A stretch of DNA of 64,000 nt. Origin: an uncultured Paracoccaceae bacterium (GTDB lineage Bacteria > Pseudomonadota > Alphaproteobacteria > Rhodobacterales > Rhodobacteraceae). The translations under genes were made by a program, and so were the position numbers. The number at the start of each line of letters is the position of its first letter. The first letter of the stretch is position 1. Below are positions 8,481-17,494 of this stretch, piece by piece. The stretch covers positions 186,001-250,000 of the forward strand of contig CANLNT010000001.1 of NCBI GenBank assembly GCA_947492825.1, written 5' to 3'. Below the pieces are notes generated by a model that did not search any database, had not been told where the DNA came from, and saw nothing but the letters and a program-made list of their open reading frames with translations.

Positions 8481-9524
8481 ATGACACAGAAACACGACAT
8501 TCAGACAGATGCGCGGAACCGCAAGGTCCTGATGGTGGCCTACCCCGGCGTGCATCACCTCGACGTTGTAGGCCCGCTGGAGATCCTTGCGACGACCCAG
8601 TTCTTCATTGGCGACGGCGATCTGCCATACGACTTGAAGATCGTTGCCGCAAAGGCGGGGACTGTGAAAGCCAGTTCCGGTCTGACGATCACGGCAGAGA
8701 CCTCCTACGCCGATGTCATGAAGCATGATGACGAGATCGATACGCTGATGGTAGCCGGTGGGCATGGCTCTTCTTCGCAATTGAAGAACCAGGAGTTGTT
8801 GGAGTTCATGCAGACTATGGCCCCTCGCGCCCGACGCATCGTATCGATCTGTACAGGTGCGCTGATCTTGGCCGAGGCTGGCCTTTTGAAAGATAAGCGG
8901 GCCAGCACCCATTGGTTTTGGTGCCCAATTATGGAGAATGAATATCCGGATGTGACGGTGGACCGAGAAGCGATCTATGTGCGCGACGGAAACGTCTGGA
9001 CCTCTGCCGGCGTCACCTCTGGTATGGACCTTGCTTTGGCGTTGGTTGAAATGGACTGGGGCCACAAAGTCGCGCTGGAGGTCGCAAGATTCAGCGTCAT
9101 GTACATGATGCGGCCCGGAGGGCAGTCACAGTTCAGCGCACATCTTGTCGCCCAAAGGGCCGAAGACCCAGCAATCAACGACGCGCTAAGCTTCATTCTC
9201 GAAAATCCAGCGGATCCGTTGACGGTGACCAGCCTTGCTGCGCGTGCGATGATGTCTGAACGGACCTTTGCACGGCGTTTCAAAGAAGAAACCGGTGTCA
9301 CGCCTGCGGCGTATGTTGAGACTGCCCGGGTGCAGGCCGCGCGCGTCGTGTTGGAAACGACTGATCACACCATTGATCAGGTCGCACTCCAGACCGGGTT
9401 TCAAAGTGCCGAACGGATGCGCCGCGCGTTTCACCGTCATGTAGGTATATCCGCAGGCGAGTACCGAGACCGCTTCCGTATGACTGCCGACCCGGGCGCG
9501 CGTCCACGAGCTGGACCCGGCTAG
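8481..9524 (+). CDS. GlxA-type regulator: DJ-1/PfpI domain plus AraC helix-turn-helix
   Basis: A 347-aa regulator. Residues about 15-185 form a DJ-1/PfpI class I amidotransferase-like domain with the nucleophile-elbow Cys in SICTGALILAEAGLL; this usually senses a small ligand rather than catalysing. Residues about 230-335 are the AraC double helix-turn-helix (LAARAMMSERTFARRFKEET and VALQTGFQSAERMRRAFHRH). It stands 99 bases upstream of, and in the same direction as, the operon beginning at 9624, so it is the obvious candidate regulator of that cluster. GlxA regulators generally activate neighbouring genes; the ligand is unknown. Confidence 0.92.
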   Translation: MTQKHDIQTDARNRKVLMVAYPGVHHLDVVGPLEILATTQFFIGDGDLPYDLKIVAAKAGTVKASSGLTITAETSYADVMKHDDEIDTLMVAGGHGSSSQLKNQELLEFMQTMAPRARRIVSICTGALILAEAGLLKDKRASTHWFWCPIMENEYPDVTVDREAIYVRDGNVWTSAGVTSGMDLALALVEMDWGHKVALEVARFSVMYMMRPGGQSQFSAHLVAQRAEDPAINDALSFILENPADPLTVTSLAARAMMSERTFARRFKEETGVTPAAYVETARVQAARVVLETTDHTIDQVALQTGFQSAERMRRAFHRHVGISAGEYRDRFRMTADPGARPRAGPG

Positions 9525-9623
9525 GCCCATCGTCTGAGTCAAAAACCAAAACAGAAACTCTCGCGTCCGCGCGCAGCCCTGCGTGTGGCCTAACCCTCCC
9601 TTGTTCAAACGAAAGGACATTCC

Positions 9624-9983
9624 ATGAAAAAGACATTGATGATTGCAGCACTGCTTCCTGCCTTGGCTGCATGCGCTGATAGCGGCGCAAATTATACACC
9701 CATCCTGGATGGTCAGCCGACGGCTGCGTTCCAATCTGACCTTGCGGCCTGCCAGGCTCTTGCTCGCAACCAGAACCAATTCGATCAGGAACGCGTCGCT
9801 GCCACGGTACTTGGTGCTGGCGCTGGTGCGATCCTGGGAGAAGCTGACAGCGGCGACGCGCTTGGAGGTGCCGTCGCTGGTGCCTTGGCTGGTGGCGTCG
9901 CCAGCAGCGTTGATGTGAATGGGCGGCGCGAAGCCATCGTCATCGAGTGCCTGCGTGGCCGTGGCCATCGCGTTGTCGGATAG
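9624..9983 (+). CDS. Small glycine-zipper lipoprotein
   Basis: A 119-aa protein with a lipoprotein signal peptide: MKKTLMIAALLPALAAC ends in the lipobox LAAC, so Cys17 would be lipidated. The middle has a glycine-zipper stretch (VLGAGAGAILGE, GGAVAGALAGGVASS), a helix type that packs in membranes, and a C-terminal Cys-bearing segment IECLRGRGHRVVG. AAAGGA lies 7 bases before the ATG. It opens the gene run that continues to 17164. The role is probably envelope-structural; no enzyme motif is present. Confidence 0.8.
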   Translation: MKKTLMIAALLPALAACADSGANYTPILDGQPTAAFQSDLAACQALARNQNQFDQERVAATVLGAGAGAILGEADSGDALGGAVAGALAGGVASSVDVNGRREAIVIECLRGRGHRVVG

Positions 9984-9993
9984 GGGATGCAAG

Positions 9994-10182
9994 ATGTCAG
10001 ATTTTGTCACCCTTCGCGCACGCCGGTTCCACGCGCTTCATGATCTGCTGACGGGAGGAGCGCGGGATGGTCTACGCACGCCTCTGCCTCAACTCCTGGA
10101 TGATGTGGGGCTTCCCAGACAGGACAGCGATAATATTGTTGTCGGCCCATTTGGCACATTGATCTGGGGAGCCGGTCGATGA
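9994..10182 (+). CDS. Unrecognised 62-aa protein coupled to the downstream reductase
   Basis: A small hydrophilic protein beginning MSDFVTLRARRFHALHDLLT, with the C-terminus VVGPFGTLIWGAGR. The ATG at 9994 lies 10 bases after the lipoprotein stop and follows AGGGGA. Its TGA overlaps the next ATG at 10179, and this tight coupling is the best sign that it is a real gene. No signal peptide or known domain is seen. A longer in-frame start at 9919 would overlap the lipoprotein gene and is less likely. Confidence 0.55.
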   Translation: MSDFVTLRARRFHALHDLLTGGARDGLRTPLPQLLDDVGLPRQDSDNIVVGPFGTLIWGAGR

Positions 10183-11033
10183 AACATGTGATGATCGCCG
10201 GTGCGACCGGCTACCTTGGCAGGTTTCTTTGTGCCGAATACCAGCGGCGGGGGTGGCAGGTGTCTGCCCTCGTCCGATCCGCAAATGCCGACGCATCTTT
10301 GCCCGCTGATGTCGTTGTGGAGGCGAAGGCAACTCAACCTGAGACGCTCAAGGGCGTCATGCAGGGCATTGATCTTGTAGTCTCAGCACTTGGAATCACC
10401 CGGCAAACAGATGGTTTGAGCTATTGGGACGTTGACTACCAAGCCAATCTCAATTTGCTGCAAGAGGCCCTGACCGCTGGTGTAGAACACCTCGCTTACG
10501 TCCACGTGTTGAATGCAGATCGGATGGCCGACGTACCCCTAGTCGCGGCGAAATCAGCTTTCGTCCGCGCCCTGCAGGCTGCCGATCTCGACAGCACTGT
10601 TATCGCGCCCTCCGGGTATTTCTCGGATATGGAGGACTTTCTGAGTATGGCGCGCAAAGGGCGGGTCTGGTTGTTCGGCGATGGGAAGCTACGGATCAAC
10701 CCCATCCATGGCGCCGACCTTGCAACGGCCATCTTTGACGCCGTGGAGCGCAAAGAGTGCTGGTTGGACGTCGGCGGGCCTGATGTGCTGACCCACCATG
10801 ACCTGGCGAAGCTTAGCTTCGACACATTGAGCGCCCCCAACCGGGTCACGTTCCTTCCCGACGTCTTTCGTCGGATTGCGCTGCGGCTGCTTCCCAAGTT
10901 CGCACCGCGCCATGTAGCAGGCCCCGCGCAGTTCTTTCTGACGGCTTTCGGCATGCACATGGCCGGACAGCCCGTGGGGACACGGCATCTGGCCGATTAT
11001 TTCCAAGATATCAGATCCCATGACGTCGAATGA
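10179..11033 (+). CDS. NmrA-like NAD(P)-binding protein (atypical SDR)
   Basis: A 284-aa protein with an N-terminal Rossmann motif, GATGYLGRFL at residues 8-17, a following LVRSANAD strand-turn typical of NADP recognition, and the SALGITRQTDGLSYWDVDYQ region seen in NmrA/YbjT-like atypical short-chain dehydrogenases. The classic YxxxK is not evident, so reductase activity is uncertain; redox sensing or cofactor binding is possible. It overlaps the 62-aa gene by four bases and lies 12 bases before the next gene, within the coupled run. Confidence 0.85.
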   Translation: MKHVMIAGATGYLGRFLCAEYQRRGWQVSALVRSANADASLPADVVVEAKATQPETLKGVMQGIDLVVSALGITRQTDGLSYWDVDYQANLNLLQEALTAGVEHLAYVHVLNADRMADVPLVAAKSAFVRALQAADLDSTVIAPSGYFSDMEDFLSMARKGRVWLFGDGKLRINPIHGADLATAIFDAVERKECWLDVGGPDVLTHHDLAKLSFDTLSAPNRVTFLPDVFRRIALRLLPKFAPRHVAGPAQFFLTAFGMHMAGQPVGTRHLADYFQDIRSHDVE

Positions 11034-11045
11034 AAGGAGTCCAAG

Positions 11046-12071
11046 ATGAAGCCCGTTCGCACACCTGACATAATGCTCCTTTCAATAATCGGCGCCGCTC
11101 TTCTTTTGCCAAATACGGCAACGGCCCACGTCCGTTGGTTTGTTGACGGCGGCGATGTAACGCCGCCAATTCGCTACACCCTGGCCGATCCTGCCGTCTG
11201 GATTTGGGCGATGATTGCTGTCGCTCTCGTGGTAGCTGCAATTGTGCTGGATACCAAACTGCCCGCTTTGGCGGTTCCAAACAGCAAAATCCGGCATGAT
11301 GTGATGGAACTGATGCGGATCCTGACGGGCATGTCGCTGCTGCTGACAGCCTATGACGGCAGCTTGATCGCTCCACACTTGCAAGCAGTGGGCGGATTGG
11401 GTGTGGCGCTCGTCTTGCTGCAGGCTGGGATCGGCCTTCTGCTTCTTAGCAACCACGCCCTGCACCATGCAGCCACTCTGCTTTTGCTGCTGTTCCTTGG
11501 CATGTCGGTCCACTTCGGCTTTGGCTTGGCGGTCGAATACGTCAACATCGTCGGGATCGCTCTATTTATTTTGTTCAACTCATTACCAGACCTCGCATTG
11601 AGAGACCGGCTGAAGCCCTATTCCGTGGATGTATTGCGGATTTTCACCGGGCTATCGCTCATCATCCTTGGGGTCGCGGAAAAGCTGCATCCCGCGGCAT
11701 TGGGGCAGGCCTTCATCGCAGATTACGCCTGGAATTTCATGCCGCTGCTGGGGTTTGACTGGTTCGACGACCGGCTGTTTGTCCTGTCCGCTGGCGTGAT
11801 GGAGGTCGTGTTCGGCACAATTCTCGTGCTCGGTGTCGTGACACGGCTCAACATCCTTGCAGTCGCCGTTCTGATGCTGACGTCCAACATCGTGTTCTTG
11901 ATCGAGGGTCGGAACGAAGAAGCAATGGTAGAGCTGATCGGCCACCTCCCCATCATCGCAACCGCTTTGATCCTGCTTGTCCTGGGCTCTGGCCAACGGT
12001 TGAACGTGACGCCACGACGGCAGCACATCTCACCCATCGGCGCTTTCCGCAATGTGGAGGGACGGGCATGA
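11046..12071 (+). CDS. DoxX-like polytopic membrane protein
   Basis: A 341-aa protein with a cleavable-looking N-terminal signal ending near TATAHVRW, then about eight membrane spans. Two similar halves can be seen: ELMRILTGMSLLLTAYDG near 95 and VLRIFTGLSLIILGVAEKLHP near 205, each resembling the helix-turn of DoxX-type proteins with a polar residue in the second helix. AAAGGAG precedes the ATG. The last four bases overlap the start of the next gene. DoxX proteins are linked to quinone or thiol redox chemistry, but the substrate here is unknown. Confidence 0.7.
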   Translation: MKPVRTPDIMLLSIIGAALLLPNTATAHVRWFVDGGDVTPPIRYTLADPAVWIWAMIAVALVVAAIVLDTKLPALAVPNSKIRHDVMELMRILTGMSLLLTAYDGSLIAPHLQAVGGLGVALVLLQAGIGLLLLSNHALHHAATLLLLLFLGMSVHFGFGLAVEYVNIVGIALFILFNSLPDLALRDRLKPYSVDVLRIFTGLSLIILGVAEKLHPAALGQAFIADYAWNFMPLLGFDWFDDRLFVLSAGVMEVVFGTILVLGVVTRLNILAVAVLMLTSNIVFLIEGRNEEAMVELIGHLPIIATALILLVLGSGQRLNVTPRRQHISPIGAFRNVEGRA

Positions 12072-12610
12072 AACTGCGCAAGACCCTCCAGATGAGGCCG
12101 ATTTTTCTCTTCTATTGGACCGTGGCAGCACTCTTAGTCGGAATGCTTTTGGCGCCCGCGGGTACCAAGGTACCGACAGGCGATCACCATGGACCGACGC
12201 ATGTCCATGCAACGCAAGAGGTCGATCCAGACAGCCCGCCAGAGGTCACATTGGCTGTAACTGACGACGCCTTGTCAGGCTGGAACGTAATCGTTTCCAC
12301 CCGCAACTTCACGTTCGCGCCAGAGATGGTCAATCAGCTCAACGTACCGCAGCACGGTCACGCGCATCTCTATGTGAACGGCCAAAAAATAGCACGGCTC
12401 TATGGCCCGGCGTTTCATATCGCCGATCTGCCTGAGGGGCGAAACATCATCTCGGTCAGTTTGAACGCGAATGACCATTCTGACCTTGTTCTTAACGGTC
12501 AGCCTATAGCCGCAGAAGTCGTTGTGATGAATCCGGCTGCTGCTGCGACAGCAAACCGTGCTGTTCCCGCCAATATGCTCACCAATCACTCAATTGAAAC
12601 GAAAGGATAA
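12068..12610 (+). CDS. Membrane-anchored periplasmic His-rich protein
   Basis: A 180-aa protein with an N-terminal anchor or signal (FLFYWTVAALLVGMLLAP), then a His-rich linker (DHHGPTHVHATQE) and a compact beta-rich domain with FAPEMVNQLNVPQHGHAHLYVNG, KIARLYGPAFHIADLP and NANDHSDLVLNGQPI. The fold pattern suggests a cupredoxin-like or DUF4399-like sandwich, and the many His residues suggest metal binding. The start overlaps the DoxX-like gene (ATGA). I know similar proteins as uncharacterised partners of membrane proteins in copper-type clusters; the function is inferred only. Confidence 0.6.
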   Translation: MKLRKTLQMRPIFLFYWTVAALLVGMLLAPAGTKVPTGDHHGPTHVHATQEVDPDSPPEVTLAVTDDALSGWNVIVSTRNFTFAPEMVNQLNVPQHGHAHLYVNGQKIARLYGPAFHIADLPEGRNIISVSLNANDHSDLVLNGQPIAAEVVVMNPAAAATANRAVPANMLTNHSIETKG

Positions 12611-12614
12611 TACG

Positions 12615-13304
12615 ATGACACTTCAAAAGACCGGTGGCTTTGCAGCCCTCATTTGTGCCGGGACCTACTTGTTCGGGTTTGCCTTTCTCGTCACCACGCT
12701 CGCGCCGCTCGGCTTCGGCACCAGCAACATTGACGGCTCTGCGGTTGTGGCCTTCATACAAAACCAACCGGGCTTCCTGATCCTGTGGAACACAGTGATC
12801 TACATCATGAACGCCATTGCCCTAGCACTCCTCGTCGCAGCGCTGCACGGGCGACTGAAGGCCAACACGCCCGATTTCGCCACGGTCACTTTGGTGCTGG
12901 GCATCATCTGGGCCGCCCTTGTGATCGGCGCGGGAATGATCGGCAATGTTGCGGTCGAACGCGCGGCCCATCTGGCCCAAACCGACGTCACCCAAGCCGT
13001 GCAAGTCTGGCAGACGCTGCACGCGGTCGAGCTGGGTCTCGGCGGCGGGAATGAGATCGCGGGTGGTGTCTGGATCGGCTGCGTCTCACTCGCGGGCTTG
13101 CTGGGGGGCGGTCTGGGCCGGATCTCCATTGGGCTTGGCCTTCTGACGGCTGTTGGCGGTCTGTTAACGCTGATCCCCGCCATTGGAGATGTGGCCGGTG
13201 CCGTCTTTGGGCTGGGTGCCATCGCATGGTTTATCGCGGTTGGGTGTTCATTGCTGTTCAACAGCTCGACCACGCCACTCCCTCAAGGCGGACAAGTCGC
13301 ATGA
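12615..13304 (+). CDS. Six-span membrane protein, DUF4386-like
   Basis: A 229-aa integral membrane protein. Spans are visible at about 10-30, 55-80, 90-115, 150-170, 175-195 and 200-222. Conserved-looking features are the loop PLGFGTSNIDGSAVVAFIQNQPGFLILWN and ELGLGGGNEIAGGVWIGCVSLAGLL. The ATG at 12615 follows AAAGGA; the longer frame from 12558 overlaps the previous gene. Its stop overlaps the next start (ATGA at 13301). It resembles the DUF4386 group of membrane proteins, but I hold that assignment loosely. Confidence 0.6.
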   Translation: MTLQKTGGFAALICAGTYLFGFAFLVTTLAPLGFGTSNIDGSAVVAFIQNQPGFLILWNTVIYIMNAIALALLVAALHGRLKANTPDFATVTLVLGIIWAALVIGAGMIGNVAVERAAHLAQTDVTQAVQVWQTLHAVELGLGGGNEIAGGVWIGCVSLAGLLGGGLGRISIGLGLLTAVGGLLTLIPAIGDVAGAVFGLGAIAWFIAVGCSLLFNSSTTPLPQGGQVA

Positions 13305-14335
13305 CCGGCGTGGCACCCTCCCTCCAGCGCCTGCTCGAAAAAGAGCGGGCGCGAACCAACGCACATGCGCTCTTGTTGCGGGTTGAGACCGGCGATGCCC
13401 GCGTGAACTTTGACGGCAGCTCAGGTGACCCGGCGCCCGGCGTCCGGTTCCCGATTGCGAGCATCAGCAAGACATTCACCGCGGCCCTGACCCTCAAGCT
13501 GGCTGACATGGGCCAGCTTGACCTTAACCAGACCATGCAAAACGCTTTGCCGCAACACGACTTGTCCGACTTGCATGTGATCAAGGGCGTGGCCCACGGG
13601 CCGGCCCTGACGATCCGCCATTTGCTGTTCCAGACCTCGGGGCTGGCTGATTACTTCAAGGGCGGTGTTGAGGCCGACATGATCCATAACAAGGATCGGA
13701 CGATCGACTTGGCAATGGTCTTGGCGATGACGCGATCACTGCCTCCGATGGCAGCGCCAGACAGCGGCAAAGCCCATTACTCTGACACCAACTTCCAGAT
13801 TCTCGGGGCGGTTTTGGAGGCGGTGTCCGGCAAACCCTACGCCACGCTGTTGCAGGATCACATTTGTGAACCGTTGGGCTTGCGTCAAACCACAACATTC
13901 GATGCACAGAACCCACCTCTGCCGCTCTTCCATAAATCACAGCAACTGACTTTGCCAAAGTCATTGGCGAGCATGGACCCGGACGGTGGCCTTGTATCGA
14001 CGCCAGAGGAGTTGATCGACTTTTTACGCGGGTTTCTTGAAGGTCGCCTGTTTGATCCCGCACGGTTGGATGAGGTCCACACCTGGAAACCGGTCTTCTT
14101 CCCGCTCCAGTACGGCGGCGGGCTGATGCGGTTCCAACTGCCGCGTTGGATGACCTTGTGGCGGCCGACACCGAAACTGATCGGGCATCTCGGAAGTTCC
14201 GGGTCGTTCGTCTTCTACGCGCCAGAGCGGGACATCTATCTGGCAGGGACGTTCAACCAAACAGACCTTCCGCGCCGCCCGGTGGGGTTCATGCTGAAGG
14301 TCATTCGCTCTCTTGAAAATGCCGGCGTGGCATGA
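13301..14335 (+). CDS. Serine beta-lactamase-fold hydrolase (class C/esterase type), first copy
   Basis: A 344-aa protein of the beta-lactamase/transpeptidase-like family. Motif one is SISK near residue 49; motif two reads YSD (in HYSDTNFQILG) rather than the strict Tyr-x-Asn; motif three is HLG, the HxG variant of esterases and class C enzymes. No signal peptide is visible, so it may be cytosolic, unlike secreted beta-lactamases. It overlaps its neighbours on both sides by four bases. An esterase or amidase on a small molecule or peptide is as likely as drug resistance. Confidence 0.85.
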   Translation: MTGVAPSLQRLLEKERARTNAHALLLRVETGDARVNFDGSSGDPAPGVRFPIASISKTFTAALTLKLADMGQLDLNQTMQNALPQHDLSDLHVIKGVAHGPALTIRHLLFQTSGLADYFKGGVEADMIHNKDRTIDLAMVLAMTRSLPPMAAPDSGKAHYSDTNFQILGAVLEAVSGKPYATLLQDHICEPLGLRQTTTFDAQNPPLPLFHKSQQLTLPKSLASMDPDGGLVSTPEELIDFLRGFLEGRLFDPARLDEVHTWKPVFFPLQYGGGLMRFQLPRWMTLWRPTPKLIGHLGSSGSFVFYAPERDIYLAGTFNQTDLPRRPVGFMLKVIRSLENAGVA

Positions 14336-15333
14336 TCAGGCGCGCCCTCAAAATGTTAAGCATACTGACAGCAGCCTGCATCGTTTTGTTCGTTATGTTG
14401 TTTTTTGGAACCCGCGGGACCTATGTGGTCGCACCGCTTGTGACAGAGGACGCTACGCTGCCGTCCGCCATTATCGGCGGTGTTCAACTGCACATGCGCC
14501 AAGTCGACGGGCCTGCCGGTGCGCCGACAATTATTGTCCTGCATGGCGGGCCGGGTGGCGATTTTCGGTCTCTTCTGGCGCTCAGCGCCCTCTCTGAAAC
14601 GCATCATGTTGTGTTTTATGATCAGCGCGGTGCAGGGCTTTCGGAACGTGTTCCCGCGGAACAACTCACGCTCGGTAACTACATCAGCGAACTGAATGGT
14701 GTGAAGGAACTGGTCTCTCCAAACGCGCCCGTTACGCTGATCGGGCATTCCTGGGGGGCGATGCTGGCCACAGCCTATCTTAGTCAATACCCGGAGGATG
14801 TGACGGCAGCAGTTCTCATCGAACCGGGATATCTAGACAGCTCAGGCAAGTCAGCTTGGGACGAGGTTGCAAGCCGCTACATGTCTGGCGCCGGGTACTG
14901 GGCCGAGGCCGTTGTTACGGGATTTCGCGCTCAGCACTTAGACGGACCAGACCCGGCGGCGACAGACGACTTTCTGATAGGTCACATGGTGGATGTGTTC
15001 ACCAATCACCCCGAAAATCCCTACCACTGCGGAGATGGATACACGGCCCCGAGCTGGCGGTTCGGGGCGATGGCGAGCCAAGTTTGGACGGATGCCCCGG
15101 ATGTCGTTGTTGACGGCATGGTTGCCGATGTACGCAGCTTTGGCAGGCCCGTTCTACTGCTCGCCGGGGAATGCAACAATTGGCTTGGCCCACTGCAAAA
15201 CACCCATATGCAACTCTTCGCGAATGCCAGTTTTCAGATCATCCCCAACGCCGGTCACGATGTGATCTGGGACAACCCGGAAGCCACGTTGGACGCGATC
15301 CGCCGCTTTCTGGATTTGGAAAAACCGGAGTGA
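14332..15333 (+). CDS. Membrane-anchored alpha/beta hydrolase, proline-iminopeptidase-like (S33)
   Basis: A 333-aa protein with an N-terminal hydrophobic anchor (residues about 9-28) and a typical alpha/beta hydrolase: oxyanion-hole motif LHGGPGG, the YDQRGAGLSER stretch, nucleophile elbow GHSWGA with Ser near 142, and a C-terminal His in NAGHDVIWDNPE. HGGPGG plus YDQRG is the signature of proline iminopeptidase-like S33 peptidases. It starts inside the stop of the preceding gene. It probably acts at the periplasmic face on a short peptide or amide, in the same pathway as the two flanking beta-lactamase-fold enzymes. Confidence 0.85.
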   Translation: MIRRALKMLSILTAACIVLFVMLFFGTRGTYVVAPLVTEDATLPSAIIGGVQLHMRQVDGPAGAPTIIVLHGGPGGDFRSLLALSALSETHHVVFYDQRGAGLSERVPAEQLTLGNYISELNGVKELVSPNAPVTLIGHSWGAMLATAYLSQYPEDVTAAVLIEPGYLDSSGKSAWDEVASRYMSGAGYWAEAVVTGFRAQHLDGPDPAATDDFLIGHMVDVFTNHPENPYHCGDGYTAPSWRFGAMASQVWTDAPDVVVDGMVADVRSFGRPVLLLAGECNNWLGPLQNTHMQLFANASFQIIPNAGHDVIWDNPEATLDAIRRFLDLEKPE

Positions 15334-15338
15334 GTCTG

Positions 15339-16031
15339 ATGATGAAACGGATGAACTCAACAGGGTTTGACAGGGGCGCGGCCCTAGATGTGCTTGTGGT
15401 TGTGACTGTGCTGGTTGCCGTCAAACAGACCTTTCTGCCTCATAGCCAACTTTATGCCGGACCCATTTCAACACTGACCGCGATGTGTGTCGCGACTGCT
15501 CTGTTGCACCTTCAGGGTTCGGCTTGGCGCGATCTGGGGTTCGTTTGGCCGCAAAGCTGGCTTTCAACAGGTGGACTGACGCTGCTGACCATGGGTGTTT
15601 TCATCGCAGCGACCCAGTTGATGGGGCTCATTGCAGATGCCTACTATGTGGACGTCAACTACGGGTCGAGGTTCGACCACGTCGAAGGCAATCTGTTCGC
15701 CTATCTGACGATCATGGTCATTGTCTGGACGCATGGGTCCTTTTTCGAAGAGCTGCTTTTTCGCGCCTTCCTCATCACGAAGCTGGGCCAGACGTTTGGC
15801 GCAACGCGGGCCGCCATGACGGTCGCCCTGATCGCCTCATCTGCCTTCTTCGGTTATCGGCATGCCTACTATCAAGGTGTGCACGGGGCCCTTATCACGG
15901 GTGCTGGTGGCTTTGCCTTCGGTCTGATGTACATCTGGTTTGCACGAACCAACATCATGCCGATCATCCTTGCCCATGGTGTCTTCAACACACTTGGTCA
16001 GACCTTTCGCTTTCTCGGGATCGAGGACTGA
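15339..16031 (+). CDS. CPBP-family intramembrane metalloprotease
   Basis: A 230-aa polytopic membrane protein with the abortive-infection/CaaX-protease signature: EELLFR in the third conserved span (FFEELLFRAFLITKLG), then the second motif with the essential His in FGYRHAYYQGVHG, and a last motif with His in ILAHGVFNTLGQ. CPBP proteins cleave or modify membrane peptides, and several guard bacteriocin producers. The ATG at 15339 or 15342 lies 5-8 bases after the hydrolase stop. Its presence between two beta-lactamase-fold enzymes suggests peptide or precursor processing. Confidence 0.88.
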   Translation: MMKRMNSTGFDRGAALDVLVVVTVLVAVKQTFLPHSQLYAGPISTLTAMCVATALLHLQGSAWRDLGFVWPQSWLSTGGLTLLTMGVFIAATQLMGLIADAYYVDVNYGSRFDHVEGNLFAYLTIMVIVWTHGSFFEELLFRAFLITKLGQTFGATRAAMTVALIASSAFFGYRHAYYQGVHGALITGAGGFAFGLMYIWFARTNIMPIILAHGVFNTLGQTFRFLGIED

Positions 16032-17164
16032 TGACACACCAAATCTCCCGAGGCTCAAACCGCGATGTACCCGAAACGTCGTCGCACAAAACCTTGCGAA
16101 ACATGATGAAACCATACGAAGGGCCAAACCACACAGTGGTCGGATTCAGCCTTCGGGATGGTGCTAGCGAGGTTCTGCACACTGCGACAACACCCGCGAA
16201 CGCACCGGCGGGGGACTGGATCTTTGAAATCGGGTCCATCACGAAAGTCTTCACCGCAACCCTGCTCTGTGTCCTTGTCGAAGAAGGCGAAGTCGACCCA
16301 CAGGCACCTTTGTCAGAGATTTCGCCAGACCTTAACACTGTGCCCGAGTGGATTACTCCGGAAAGACTGACGACGCATACAAGTGGCCTCCCGAATTTCT
16401 TTCTTCCACTTTGGAGGGTTCTGTTCAGCCCGCTGCAAATGGACCCATACGCCAGTTTCAGCCGCTCTGATTTGCTTTTATGGTTGCAAAACTGGTCAGG
16501 CAAAGACCCGGGCATCAAGCGCCGACATGCCTATTCCAATCTGGGGGTGGGGTTGCTTGGCGAGGCGATGGCTATGAAGACCGGCATGTCGTTTGCTGAT
16601 CTTCTTGCGCGAAAGGTAACCGGTCCGCTGGGGCTCAGTGATACGACTGCGAGGTTGAGCGCAGAGCAGACCAGCCGTTTCATGCAGCCTCGAAGCACGA
16701 AAGGCGACGATGTTCCAGCCTGGACGTTTGACGCCCTGGCCGGTGCAGGCGCGCTTCGGTCAACTGCCAATGATATGATCCGTTTTTCAACTGCGGTCCT
16801 CCGCGCGTTAGATCGGCCACACACGGCGCTGGATCGCGCGATATGTCGGTCGGTCGAACCCGTCGTCGGCTTGGGGCGGCACCGGGCGCTGGAACCGAAG
16901 GCACAGTGTTCGGGATGGCTATCGCTGAAAATGGATCGTGTCGCACCTGGGATGCTTCATCACGACGGAGCAACGGCCGGCTCAACCTGCACGCTCTATA
17001 TCTGCCCAGAGAAAGCGGCTGCCCTAGGCATCCTGTCGAACAACTGCGTCGCCGGCAATCTTTGGGCAAGTAGCAAGCTTAGCTGGTCAAACCCTGGACG
17101 ACAGGCGCTTAACTACTTTGTTTTTTCGCCCATGCGATCAGGTTCAAGGCTGGAAAACGCCTGA
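16031..17164 (+). CDS. Serine beta-lactamase-fold hydrolase, second copy
   Basis: A 377-aa beta-lactamase/transpeptidase-like protein. Motif one is SITK (in EIGSITKVFTA) near residue 74, motif two is YSN (HAYSNLGVGLLGE), and motif three is HDG (LHHDGATAGS), so all three catalytic boxes are intact. No N-terminal signal is seen. The ATG at 16031 shares one base with the CPBP stop. It is not a recent duplicate of the copy at 13301, since the two share little outside the motifs. It is the last gene of the run; the following 330 bases hold no gene. Confidence 0.87.
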   Translation: MTHQISRGSNRDVPETSSHKTLRNMMKPYEGPNHTVVGFSLRDGASEVLHTATTPANAPAGDWIFEIGSITKVFTATLLCVLVEEGEVDPQAPLSEISPDLNTVPEWITPERLTTHTSGLPNFFLPLWRVLFSPLQMDPYASFSRSDLLLWLQNWSGKDPGIKRRHAYSNLGVGLLGEAMAMKTGMSFADLLARKVTGPLGLSDTTARLSAEQTSRFMQPRSTKGDDVPAWTFDALAGAGALRSTANDMIRFSTAVLRALDRPHTALDRAICRSVEPVVGLGRHRALEPKAQCSGWLSLKMDRVAPGMLHHDGATAGSTCTLYICPEKAAALGILSNNCVAGNLWASSKLSWSNPGRQALNYFVFSPMRSGSRLENA

Positions 17165-17494
17165 TGAAGCCATGTTTCCTTGCTTGATCGGAAGCTGGTT
17201 GAAAGAACGCAATGGGCTGGACAAACTCTTGTAGCCGCTTCGACGAGGAACAAGTTGCCCAGGACTGCCTCAGCGAAGCTATGATTTCGTTTCGAGTAGA
17301 TTGTATCTGAATGACCGGATTGACGATAAGCACTGCCACGCGGAGCACCTCTTGCTGCAAGCGCGAATGATTGCTGCGTCAGCAGTCGCCGCAATTGCAC
17401 AGGTCCGCTTCGTCCCGCATAGTTGACCTCCACAATCAACGGAGTGAACGACCGTCATCACGACTAAGGATCGACATGGAGCCTTCGCGTCGAC
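17165..17494. other. Gene-free stretch between the beta-lactamase-type cluster and the accessory island
   Basis: No frame on either strand longer than about 108 codons, and none with a ribosome-binding site or recognisable sequence. It separates two genes that converge on it (16031-17164 plus, 17495-18259 minus). I see no clean terminator hairpin. It may be a junction between separately acquired blocks. Confidence 0.4.
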
